Assembly: GCA_023386865.1 (NCBI GenBank)
Contig: JAEWIV010000532.1
Location: 1 to 19,833, forward strand
Origin: Pseudomonadota bacterium
Lineage (GTDB): Bacteria; Pseudomonadota; Alphaproteobacteria; Reyranellales; Reyranellaceae
Reading direction: 5' to 3'
Length of the DNA: 19,833 bases
Shown: positions 1 through 7,020 of the stretch, piece after piece
Layout: the number at the start of each line of letters is the position of its first letter
Position numbering within the stretch: position 1 is the stretch's first letter
Notes under the pieces: model-generated
What the model was told of the DNA's origin: nothing
The model's database searches: none
What the model saw: the letters and a program-made list of their open reading frames with translations, nothing else
Position numbers and translations under genes: made by a program

Positions 1-831
1 GTGCTGATCTTCTGCGCCGTGATCGTCTATCCGCTGGTGTCGGCGATCTATCTCAGCCTGTTCTCGATCTACACGCCGACCCTCAAGGGCCGCTGGGTCG
101 GCCTCGACAACTACGCCGAGCTGCTGGCCTCGGGCGAATTCTGGAACGCCTTCTGGGTCAACGTCGTGTGGACCGCGGGCACGCTCTTCCTGCAGGTCGT
201 GCTGGGCGTGGCGCTGGCGCTGCTGCTGCACCAGAACATCGTGTTCCGCTCGCTGGCGCGCAGCCTGATCCTGTTCCCCTATTTCATGTCGACCGTCGTC
301 GCCGTGCTGGTCTGGCGCTGGGTGTTCAACGACCTCTACGGCATCCTCAACCACGCCATGATGTGGGCGGGCCTGATGTCGATGCCGATCGACTGGATCG
401 GCCAGATGCCCAACGCCATGGTCAGCGTCATCCTGGTCGGCGCCTGGAAGTACTTCCCCTTCGTCGTGATCAGCGTCCTGGCCCGCCTGCAGACCATCCC
501 GGACCATCTCTACGAAGCCGCCACCATGGACGGCGCCGGCGCCTGGGGCCGCTTCTTCGACATCACCCTGCCGCAGCTGCGCGAGGTGCTGTTCATCGTG
601 ATCCTCCTGCGCGGCATCTGGGACTTCAAGGAGTTCGACCTGATCTACCTGCTGACCGGCGGGGGACCGGTGACGGCAACCCAGACGCTGCCCCTGCTGG
701 TCTACAAGCAGGCCTTCTCGCTCAACGAGATGGGCGCGGCCTCGGCGGTCGCCGTGCTGATGATGCTGTTCATGCTGGGCTTCATGGTCCTCTATTTCCG
801 CTACGGCCGGCCGACGGACGGCGAGCGATGA
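1..831 (+). CDS. Sugar-type ABC transporter permease (MalF/UgpA-like), 5' truncated by window edge
   Basis: This is an inner-membrane subunit of a carbohydrate-type ABC importer and would pair with the next permease to form the channel. The visible 276 residues hold about six hydrophobic segments. The cytoplasmic coupling loop (EAA motif) is at residues 172-193, beginning EAATMDGAGAWGRFF, and docks on the ATPase. The first codon is a GTG at base 1, but translation begins in the middle of the first membrane helix. Family members normally have some 15-30 more N-terminal residues, so the true start lies upstream of the window. The stop overlaps the next gene start as ATGA (828-831), which implies coupled translation. 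The substrate cannot be read from the permease; neighbours suggest a sugar, sugar acid or related polyol. The substrate-binding protein is not in the window. Confidence 0.9.
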   Translation: MLIFCAVIVYPLVSAIYLSLFSIYTPTLKGRWVGLDNYAELLASGEFWNAFWVNVVWTAGTLFLQVVLGVALALLLHQNIVFRSLARSLILFPYFMSTVVAVLVWRWVFNDLYGILNHAMMWAGLMSMPIDWIGQMPNAMVSVILVGAWKYFPFVVISVLARLQTIPDHLYEAATMDGAGAWGRFFDITLPQLREVLFIVILLRGIWDFKEFDLIYLLTGGGPVTATQTLPLLVYKQAFSLNEMGAASAVAVLMMLFMLGFMVLYFRYGRPTDGER

Positions 832-1658
832 AGCGCGGTGTCTCCCGGCTCCTGTTCAACCTGGTCGCCTGGGCGGTCGTGCTCGTCGTGGCATTCCCGC
901 TGATCTGGACGATCGTCACCTCGCTCAAGCCGCAGACCGAGCTGTTCCGCATCCCGCCCAGCCTGCTGCCGGGCGACGTCACCTTCGAGCACTACCGCAA
1001 GCTCCTGGTCGAGACCAAGTTCCTGACCTATTTCGGCAACTCGGTGATCGTCTCGGTCGCCACGACGGCGCTGGTGATTGCCGTCGGCGTGCTGGGGGCG
1101 CACAGCCTGGTGCGCTTCGCCTATCCCGGCCGCGAGCGGCTGGCGCAGCTCGTGCTGTTCACCTACCTGCTGCCTTCGGTGGTGCTGATCATCCCGCTCT
1201 ACCTGATGCTGGTGCGGCTGGGCATCGCCAACACGCTGTTCAGCCTGACGGTGGCCTACACGACCTTCGCACTGCCGTTCGCGCTCTGGCTGCTGCGCTC
1301 GTTCATGGCCGGGATCCCGCAGGATCTCGAGGCCGCCGCCATGGTCGACGGCGCCTCGCGCATGGGCGCCTTCTTCGACGTGATCCTGCCGCAGGCGCTG
1401 CCCGGCATCATTTCGACCGCCGTCTTCACCTTCATCCTGGCATGGAACGAATATCTGTTCGCCCTGGTGCTGGTGAACCAGGATTCATCGCGCACGCTCA
1501 CCACCGGCGTGATCACCATGCTGGTGACCTCTTTCCACATCGAATGGTCGATGCTGATGGCAGCCTCGGTGATGATGAGCGTACCGGTGATCGTCGTCTT
1601 CGCGTTCCTGCAGAAGCACCTGACCCGCGGCTTCGGCGCGGGCGGCGTCAAGGGTTGA
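828..1658 (+). CDS. Sugar-type ABC transporter permease (MalG/UgpE-like)
   Basis: This is the second inner-membrane permease of the importer, 276 residues. The start ATG at 828 overlaps the stop of the preceding permease by four bases; longer upstream in-frame readings only shadow that gene. The N-terminus is typical of the MalG class: a short basic stretch, one helix (about 10-32), then a periplasmic segment with SLKPQTELF and a P-rich turn. Further helices lie at about 70-95, 105-130, 137-158, 195-215 and 240-262. The EAA loop is at 168-189 (EAAAMVDGASRMGAFFDVIL). Its partners are the adjacent permease and the ATPase 7 bases downstream. Family assignment is firm, the transported substrate unknown. 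Confidence 0.93.
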   Translation: MKRGVSRLLFNLVAWAVVLVVAFPLIWTIVTSLKPQTELFRIPPSLLPGDVTFEHYRKLLVETKFLTYFGNSVIVSVATTALVIAVGVLGAHSLVRFAYPGRERLAQLVLFTYLLPSVVLIIPLYLMLVRLGIANTLFSLTVAYTTFALPFALWLLRSFMAGIPQDLEAAAMVDGASRMGAFFDVILPQALPGIISTAVFTFILAWNEYLFALVLVNQDSSRTLTTGVITMLVTSFHIEWSMLMAASVMMSVPVIVVFAFLQKHLTRGFGAGGVKG

Positions 1659-1665
1659 GGGCGTC

Positions 1666-2784
1666 ATGGCCAAGGTGACTTTCGATCGCGTCCACAAGGC
1701 CTTCGGCGCCTTCGTCGCGCTCGAGGAGCTCGACCTCGCGATCCAGTCGGGCGAGTTCGTGAGCCTGCTCGGGCCGTCGGGCTGCGGCAAGACGACGACC
1801 TTGCGCATGCTGGCCGGGCTCGAGCAGCCGACGCGCGGCTCGATCAGCGTCGGCGACCGCGTCGTCAACGAGCTGCCGCCCGGCGAGCGCGACCTCGCCA
1901 TGGTGTTCCAGTCCTATGCGCTCTATCCGCACATGACGGTGGCGCAGAACATCGAGTACCCGCTGCGCAAGCGCGGCGTGCCCCGGGCGCAGCGCCGCGA
2001 ACAGGTAAGGCGCACGGCCGCCCAGCTCCAGCTCGAGGCGCTGCTCGACCGCAAGCCGCGCCAGCTCTCGGGCGGCCAGCAGCAGCGCGTCGCGCTCGGC
2101 CGCGCCCTGGTGCGCAACCCGGCCGCCTTCCTGCTCGACGAGCCGCTCAGCAACCTCGACGCCAAGCTGCGCGCCCACATGCGCGCCGAGCTGATCGAGC
2201 TGCACCAGCGCATCGGCAAGACGATGATCTACGTCACGCACGACCAGCTCGAGGCGATGACCATGTCCGACCGCATCGCCGTGCTCGACCAGGGCCGGCT
2301 GCAGCAGTTCGACACGCCGCAGGAGATCTATCGGCGGCCGATCAGCCTGTTCGTCGCGGGCTTCATCGGCACGCCGGCGATGAATTTCATCAAAGGCACG
2401 CTGCGACCCGACGGCAACCGGCTGGCCTTCGAGGCCGGCCGCCTGTCGCTCAAGCTGCCGCGGCCGCTCGTCCGCCCGGATGCGTTGCGCGACGAGGGCA
2501 CGGCCGTGGTCCTCGGCGTGCGATCCGAGGATGTCGGCCTGGCCACCGACGGCGAGCGCGCGACGGTGAAGGTCGTCGAGCCGACGGGCCACGAGAGCAT
2601 CGTGTTCTTCGACTTGATGGACCACACGGTGGTCGGTCGCGTCGGCCCCGATGTCCAGCTCGCGCCGGGCCAGCCCGTCGGCCTCACCCTGAATGCCGCG
2701 AAGCTGCATTTCTTCGCGGCCGAAGGTGGACGCCGGCTGAATGCCGACCTGCCGTCGGCCGCCGCCCCCAGTCTCGTCGCATAG
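1666..2784 (+). CDS. Carbohydrate ABC transporter ATP-binding protein (UgpC/MalK/SmoK type)
   Basis: This cytoplasmic ATPase (372 residues) powers the importer formed with the two permeases upstream. The nucleotide-binding domain is complete: Walker A GPSGCGKT at 36-43, the Q-loop at FQSYALYPHM (81-90), signature LSGGQ at 134-138, Walker B FLLDEP at 155-160 and the switch histidine H192. After about residue 235 comes the regulatory OB-fold (TOBE) region characteristic of the MalK/UgpC class, with the typical RSEDVGL element. Length is normal. It starts 7 bases after the second permease. In the family one such ATPase may serve several permease pairs, so substrate cannot be inferred from it. 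Confidence 0.95.
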   Translation: MAKVTFDRVHKAFGAFVALEELDLAIQSGEFVSLLGPSGCGKTTTLRMLAGLEQPTRGSISVGDRVVNELPPGERDLAMVFQSYALYPHMTVAQNIEYPLRKRGVPRAQRREQVRRTAAQLQLEALLDRKPRQLSGGQQQRVALGRALVRNPAAFLLDEPLSNLDAKLRAHMRAELIELHQRIGKTMIYVTHDQLEAMTMSDRIAVLDQGRLQQFDTPQEIYRRPISLFVAGFIGTPAMNFIKGTLRPDGNRLAFEAGRLSLKLPRPLVRPDALRDEGTAVVLGVRSEDVGLATDGERATVKVVEPTGHESIVFFDLMDHTVVGRVGPDVQLAPGQPVGLTLNAAKLHFFAAEGGRRLNADLPSAAAPSLVA

Positions 2785-2810
2785 TCATTTCAGAACGGAG
2801 CAAGACGCAC

Positions 2811-3740
2811 ATGGACCGCAATAGTGTCAAATGGTGGGGACCCATCCCGGCGATCGTCACGCCGTTCGACGACCGTGGCGCGATCGACGAGCGCCTGCTG
2901 GCCAAGAACATCGACATTCTGATGTCCAAGGGAGCCACCGGCATCGTGATCGGCGGCTGCACCGGCGAGTTCTGGGCGATGTCGCTGGAAGAGCGCATCG
3001 CGCTCTTCAAGATGGGCGTCAAGGCGATGGCCGGACGCGGCTTCGTCATCGCCGGCTCCGGTGCCGTCCGCATCGAGGACACCATCGCGCTGACCCGCGC
3101 CGCCCACGACGCGGGCTGCGACGGCGGGCTGGTGCTGCCGCCCTACTTCGTGAAGCTGAACGACGACGAGATCTTCGCCCACTACGAGGCGCTGTCGAAG
3201 GCCGTCGACGGGCCCGTCATGCTCTACAACATCCCGGGCAACGCGGTGAACGCCCTCAGCCCCGCCCTCGTGCGGCGCCTGGCCGACCTCGACTGCATCG
3301 TGGGCGTCAAGGAAAGCTCGGGCGACTGGAACAACTACTACGCCACGGCGATCGCGGTGCAGGATCGCCTGCGCGTGTTCTGCGGGCCGTCCTCGGTATT
3401 CGGCGTGCCCGCGGTGCAGGCCGGCGCCGACGGCGTGATCGACTGCTTCCCCAATATGTGGGCGCCGGGCTGTCTCGACCTCTACTACGCCGCACGCGAC
3501 GGCAAGATCGACGAGGCCCGCCGGCTGCAGGAGATGGGCGTGCGGCTCACCACGCTGTTCACGACCGGCGGCCGCACGCTCTATCCCGCGACCAAGGCCG
3601 CCATGGACATGCTCGGCCTGCCCGGCGGCAAGTTGCGCCCGCCGCTCCGGCCGCTGGCCGGCGAGCCGCTGGCCGGCCTGCGCCGCGGCCTGGTCGAGCT
3701 CGGTTTGCTGAATGAAGGCGCGCAGCGCAGCGCCGCGTAG
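2811..3740 (+). CDS. DapA-family aldolase/dehydratase (dihydrodipicolinate synthase / N-acetylneuraminate lyase superfamily)
   Basis: This is a cytoplasmic class I (Schiff-base) lyase of the DapA/NanA superfamily, 309 residues. The Schiff-base lysine is K167 in GVKESSGD and the catalytic tyrosine is Y139 in YNIPG. The keto-acid carboxylate-binding loop is GGCTGE at 48-53, where true DapA usually has GTTGE. All members act on a 2-keto acid such as pyruvate, by aldol cleavage/condensation or by dehydration. The location 26 bases after a sugar-type ABC transporter, before a LysA-like decarboxylase and two dehydrogenases, argues for a catabolic or specialised lyase rather than housekeeping lysine synthesis; that is inference. 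A weak Shine-Dalgarno ACGGAG lies about 10 bases before the ATG. Alternatives include a keto-deoxy sugar acid aldolase or dehydratase. Confidence 0.88.
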   Translation: MDRNSVKWWGPIPAIVTPFDDRGAIDERLLAKNIDILMSKGATGIVIGGCTGEFWAMSLEERIALFKMGVKAMAGRGFVIAGSGAVRIEDTIALTRAAHDAGCDGGLVLPPYFVKLNDDEIFAHYEALSKAVDGPVMLYNIPGNAVNALSPALVRRLADLDCIVGVKESSGDWNNYYATAIAVQDRLRVFCGPSSVFGVPAVQAGADGVIDCFPNMWAPGCLDLYYAARDGKIDEARRLQEMGVRLTTLFTTGGRTLYPATKAAMDMLGLPGGKLRPPLRPLAGEPLAGLRRGLVELGLLNEGAQRSAA

Positions 3741-3751
3741 ATCACAGCCTC

Positions 3752-3782
3752 CCTCCCCTTCGCGGGATCCGCGAAGGGGAGG
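3752..3782. repeat. Intergenic palindrome A (CCTCCCC...GGGGAGG family)
   Basis: A perfect 14-bp stem, CCTCCCCTTCGCGG against CCGCGAAGGGGAGG, with a 3-base loop GAT. It lies between the dapA-like and decarboxylase genes. It is almost identical in arm sequence to the palindrome at 13993-14023. No T-run follows, so it is not a textbook intrinsic terminator; within an operon it could act as an mRNA processing or stability element. Confidence 0.8.
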
Positions 3783-3797
3783 ACGTCGAAATTCTTC

Positions 3798-3805
3798 AAA
3801 GGAGA
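3798..3805 (+). promoter_or_regulatory. Strong ribosome binding site of the LysA-like decarboxylase gene
   Basis: AAAGGAGA sits 6 bases before the ATG at 3812. It is the strongest Shine-Dalgarno in the left operon and fixes the start of the decarboxylase gene. It follows palindrome A by about 15 bases. Confidence 0.7.
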
Positions 3806-3811
3806 CTTCCC

Positions 3812-5233
3812 ATGTCCGCGCAGCTCACGCCCCGCAAGTACAAGGTGAATTACGGCGAGTTCTACGGCATCGGCCCGAACGGCAACCTCTGGGTCGAGGA
3901 TTGCGACGTCAAGACGCTGGCCGACCGCTTCGGCACGCCGCTGTTCATCATCTCGGAATCGCAGTTCCGCTACACCTACCGGCAGTTCCGCGACGCCTTC
4001 CGCGCCGAGTATCCCGACGTCGAGATCCTGTTTGCCAACAAGTCGAGCAACGGGCTGGCCATCCGCCACATCATGAACCAGGAAGGCGCGGGCGGCGACT
4101 GTTTCGGCGTCAATGAGATGTATCTCGCGCTGCTCGCCGGCACCAATCCCAAGACGCTGGTGCTGAACGGCTCCAACAAGCAGACCGAGGAGCTCGAGAT
4201 GGCGGTGCAGAACGGCCTCTGCATCAACATCGACGCGATGGACGAGCTCGACCGCATCGAGGCGGTCTGCAAGCGGCTGGGCAAGGACGCCGACATCGGC
4301 ATCCGTCTCAAGCTCGACCTCGAGCCGCTGGCCAAGTACCGCGGCGTCGCCATGCACGGCCCGGGCTCGCTCAAGGAGCAGAGCGACAGTACCAAGTGGG
4401 GCATGTCGCGCGAGCAGACCGTGGCGATCATCAAGCGCGCCCAGGCGAGCAAGCACCTCAAGCTGAAGGAGACGCACTTCCATCTCAGCCGCATGTCCAA
4501 CGACCCGACGAGCTTCGCCGTGATGGCGCGCGAGATGATCACCTGGTCGGGCTACCTCCGCGACAACAGCGGGTGGACGCCGCCCACCATCGACATCGGC
4601 GGCGGCTGGACCTTCGGCAAGTGGTACGGCACGGGCCCGCGCGGCCAGCTCGACGACGACAAGGCGCCGACGGCCAAGGACTATGCCCGCTTGTGCTGCG
4701 AGGCGATCAAGGAGGAGGCCAAGAAGCTCGGCCTGCCGCTGCCCAAGCTACGGCTCGAGCCAGGCCGCGCGCTCTCCGGACCGGCCGGCCTCGCCATCGG
4801 CCAGGTCGGCGCCATCAAGGACGGCACGCGCAAGAAATGGGTCAACATGGACCTGTCGACCAACCACCTGTCCTGGGCGGCGGTGCTCGACTGGTACTAT
4901 CACGCCGTTCCGGTGGTCGGCGCCGATCGCGAGGCGACCGAGACCGTCGACCTGGTGGGGCCGCTGTGCAACTCCGACGAGGTCGGCGCGCATCGCAAGA
5001 TGCCGCCGCTGTCGCGCGGCGACTACGTGGCCTTCCTCGACGCCGGCGGCTACACCGAATCCTGCGCGGCGCGCTACAACGCGCAACTGCTGCCCGCCAC
5101 GGTGCTGGTGAGCGGCGATCGCGCCGAGGTCATCACCGAACGCGAGCAGCTCAAGGACATCGCCGGCCGCTTCCGCGTGCCGCCGCGCCTGCTCGCAGGC
5201 TCGTTCGCTCCAACGGCGGTCGCTGCCGAGTAG
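3812..5233 (+). CDS. Fold-type III PLP-dependent decarboxylase (diaminopimelate/ornithine decarboxylase family, LysA-like)
   Basis: This is a cytoplasmic PLP enzyme of 473 residues, somewhat longer than LysA (about 420). It has an alanine-racemase-type barrel followed by a C-terminal beta domain. The PLP lysine is K77 in LFANKSSNG. Phosphate-binding elements are DIGGGW (261-266) and EPGR (316-319). The second-subunit active-site cysteine C386 lies in GPLCNSDE, and the tyrosine Y414 in AGGYTES. Two signature places deviate from true LysA: the HxHIGS motif reads HFHLSRMS (222-229), and the AGAYG segment reads AGGYT. The fold and decarboxylase chemistry are supported, but the substrate is probably not the usual meso-diaminopimelate. 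It sits directly after a DapA-family lyase in a transporter operon. Confidence 0.85.
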   Translation: MSAQLTPRKYKVNYGEFYGIGPNGNLWVEDCDVKTLADRFGTPLFIISESQFRYTYRQFRDAFRAEYPDVEILFANKSSNGLAIRHIMNQEGAGGDCFGVNEMYLALLAGTNPKTLVLNGSNKQTEELEMAVQNGLCINIDAMDELDRIEAVCKRLGKDADIGIRLKLDLEPLAKYRGVAMHGPGSLKEQSDSTKWGMSREQTVAIIKRAQASKHLKLKETHFHLSRMSNDPTSFAVMAREMITWSGYLRDNSGWTPPTIDIGGGWTFGKWYGTGPRGQLDDDKAPTAKDYARLCCEAIKEEAKKLGLPLPKLRLEPGRALSGPAGLAIGQVGAIKDGTRKKWVNMDLSTNHLSWAAVLDWYYHAVPVVGADREATETVDLVGPLCNSDEVGAHRKMPPLSRGDYVAFLDAGGYTESCAARYNAQLLPATVLVSGDRAEVITEREQLKDIAGRFRVPPRLLAGSFAPTAVAAE

Positions 5234-5264
5234 TCGGCAGCACCCTTTTCCGTTCGCAGGACCC

Positions 5265-6047
5265 ATGGATCTCGGACTTCGCGGCCGCAAGGCCATTGTT
5301 TGCGCCGCCAGTCGCGGCCTGGGGCGCGCGGCCGCCTTTTCCCTGGCGCGCGAAGGCGTGGACGTGACGCTGGTCGCGCGCACCGCCGATGCGCTCGAGC
5401 GCACCGCCGAGGAGCTGCGCTGCGCTACCGGCGTGCAGGTCACGGCGGTGGCGGCCGACATCAATACCGACGGCGGGCGGGACGCTGCCTTCGCCGCCTG
5501 CCCCGAGCCCGACATCCTGGTGAACAATCCGGGCGTCCGTCAGGTGCCGGGCGACTTCCGGACCTGGCCGAAGGAAGAATGGCAGCGCTGGCTCGACGTG
5601 CACTTCCTCTCGTCGGTGCAGTTCATCCAGAAGGTGGCGCCGGGCATGTGCGAACGCCGCTTCGGGCGCATCGTCAACATGTCGGTGAGCTTCATAAAAT
5701 TCCCGCAGGTCGGTTTCGCGCACAGCCATGCCGCGCGGCTCGCGCTGTCGGGCGCGGTGGCGTCGATGGTGCGCGAGCTGATCCCGCACAATGTCACGAT
5801 CAACACGGTGTGCCCCGGCCTGTTCGACACCGATGCCCTGCACACCAACCTTCACGGCCATGCCAAGCGCGGCAATACGACCTACGAGGCGATCGTCGAG
5901 AACCGGCTGAAGACCTGCCCGGCCGGACGCTTCGCCGATCCCGGCGAATGCGGCGACCTGATCGCCTACATTTGCAGCGCACAGGCGGGCTTCATGACCG
6001 GCCAGAACATCGTCAACGACGGCGGCGTCTATCAGGGGCTGTTCTGA
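5265..6047 (+). CDS. Short-chain dehydrogenase/reductase family protein with degenerate catalytic triad
   Basis: A Rossmann-fold SDR protein of 260 residues. The cofactor loop CAASRGLG (13-20) matches the glycine-rich motif, and the NNAG motif reads NNPG (87-90). The late motif CPGLFDTD is intact. Aligning the FabG-type Ser-Tyr-Lys triad by spacing puts V141 (flanked by S140 and S142), S154 and R158 at the three catalytic positions: the segment reads FAHSHAARLALSG where a YxxxK is expected. Some divergent SDR subgroups with NNPG also lack YxxxK, so this may be a distinct enzyme type or a non-catalytic partner. AGGA lies 4 bases before the ATG. It overlaps the next SDR gene by one base (TGATG). 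Confidence 0.85.
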   Translation: MDLGLRGRKAIVCAASRGLGRAAAFSLAREGVDVTLVARTADALERTAEELRCATGVQVTAVAADINTDGGRDAAFAACPEPDILVNNPGVRQVPGDFRTWPKEEWQRWLDVHFLSSVQFIQKVAPGMCERRFGRIVNMSVSFIKFPQVGFAHSHAARLALSGAVASMVRELIPHNVTINTVCPGLFDTDALHTNLHGHAKRGNTTYEAIVENRLKTCPAGRFADPGECGDLIAYICSAQAGFMTGQNIVNDGGVYQGLF

Positions 6048-6781
6048 TGAGCGACGAGCTGCTTGCCCCCGAAGGTCGCGTCGTCCTGATCTCGGGCGCC
6101 TCGCGCGGCATCGGCGCAGCGATCGCGCGGCGACTCCATGCCGACGGCTACACCCTGTCGCTGGGCGCGCGCGACCCCGACGCGACGAGCGCCGCCCTCG
6201 GGACGCATGACCAGGCGCGCGTGATGACGGCGCGCTTCGATGCGCTCGACCCGGCTTCGGCGAAACGCTGGATCGACGCCACCGTCGAGCGCTTCGGACG
6301 CATCGATGCGTTGATCAACAACGCCGGAATCCTGCGCATGGTGCGCTTCGACGAGGGCGACGAGGCGGCGATGAACGAGATGTGGAGCGTGAACGTGATG
6401 GCGCCGTTCCGCCTGCTGCGGCTCGCCCTGCCGCACCTGCGCAAGGCGGGGCACGGCCGGGTGGTCAACATCGCCTCGACCGACGCCAAGCGCTTCCGCG
6501 ACGCCACCTCGTCGATCGGCTATGTAATGACCAAGCACGCCGTGCTGGTCCTGAGCCATGCCGCCAAGTTCGCCGGCTGGGACGACGGCGTGCGCGTCAC
6601 CGCGCTCTGCCCGGGCGCGGTGGAGACCGACCTGATCGCCGGCCTTGCCGGCGCCACGCCGCCCGCCGGCCGCATGAAGCCCGCGACGATCGCTCACACG
6701 GTGAGCTTCCTGCTGACGCTGCCCGACACGGCGTCCGTCGCGGAGCTGCCGATGAACACGCGGCTGGAGTCGACGCTGTAG
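6047..6781 (+). CDS. Short-chain dehydrogenase/reductase, complete catalytic triad
   Basis: A cytoplasmic NAD(P)-dependent oxidoreductase of the classical SDR type, 244 residues. The cofactor motif GASRGIG is at 17-23 and NNAG at 91-94. The catalytic residues are S144, Y159 and K163 (YVMTK), followed by PGAVETD. The start ATG at 6047 shares one base with the stop of the preceding SDR (TGATG), so the two are likely translated together, perhaps as a pair with one active and one degenerate subunit. It is the last gene of the left operon; only 8 bases separate its stop from the 3' end of a converging tRNA gene. Substrate unknown. Confidence 0.9.
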   Translation: MSDELLAPEGRVVLISGASRGIGAAIARRLHADGYTLSLGARDPDATSAALGTHDQARVMTARFDALDPASAKRWIDATVERFGRIDALINNAGILRMVRFDEGDEAAMNEMWSVNVMAPFRLLRLALPHLRKAGHGRVVNIASTDAKRFRDATSSIGYVMTKHAVLVLSHAAKFAGWDDGVRVTALCPGAVETDLIAGLAGATPPAGRMKPATIAHTVSFLLTLPDTASVAELPMNTRLESTL

Positions 6782-6789
6782 GGCAAGGT

Positions 6790-6866
6790 TGGCGTCCCCG
6801 AGAGGATTCGAACCTCCGACCTCCGGTTTAGGAAACCGCTGCTCTATCCAGCTGAGCTACGGGGAC
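6790..6866 (-). tRNA. tRNA-Arg (anticodon CCT)
   Basis: Read on the minus strand, a 7-bp acceptor stem GTCCCCG/CGGGGAC encloses a D-arm with GCTCAGCTGGATAGAGC. The anticodon loop TTCCTAA gives anticodon CCT (reads AGG), and the T-arm contains GGTTCGAATCC. The discriminator base is G and CCA is encoded (6790-6792 on the minus strand). The anticodon is for a rare arginine codon in such GC-rich genomes. Confidence 0.93.
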
Positions 6867-7020
6867 GTGGGCATTTCTTAGCTTTCCCCCACCCCGTTTG
6901 TCACTTCCGTTGTGCCCCGTCGCTTCCGGCGGGTTCGCAAAGCCGCTCCTCCTTGACCTGGCTCAAGGCAGCGCTCGGTGGCCCGACTAGGCTGAAACCG
7001 TTCGGCCTCGAGAGGTGCAC
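6867..7020. other. Gap between divergent tRNA-Arg and secreted-protein gene
   Basis: These 154 bases must hold the promoters for the tRNA (minus) and the secreted protein gene (plus). I see no convincing -35/-10 pair, palindrome or reading frame in it. Confidence 0.5.

Noticed and set aside
1648..2709. Antisense frame of 353 codons across the ABC ATPase gene
   Set aside because: Low-complexity shadow of a gene with all ATPase motifs intact.
3752..3782. Palindrome A as an intrinsic terminator splitting the left operon
   Set aside because: There is no T-run, and near-identical copies occur 5' of other genes, so a repeat element is the better reading.
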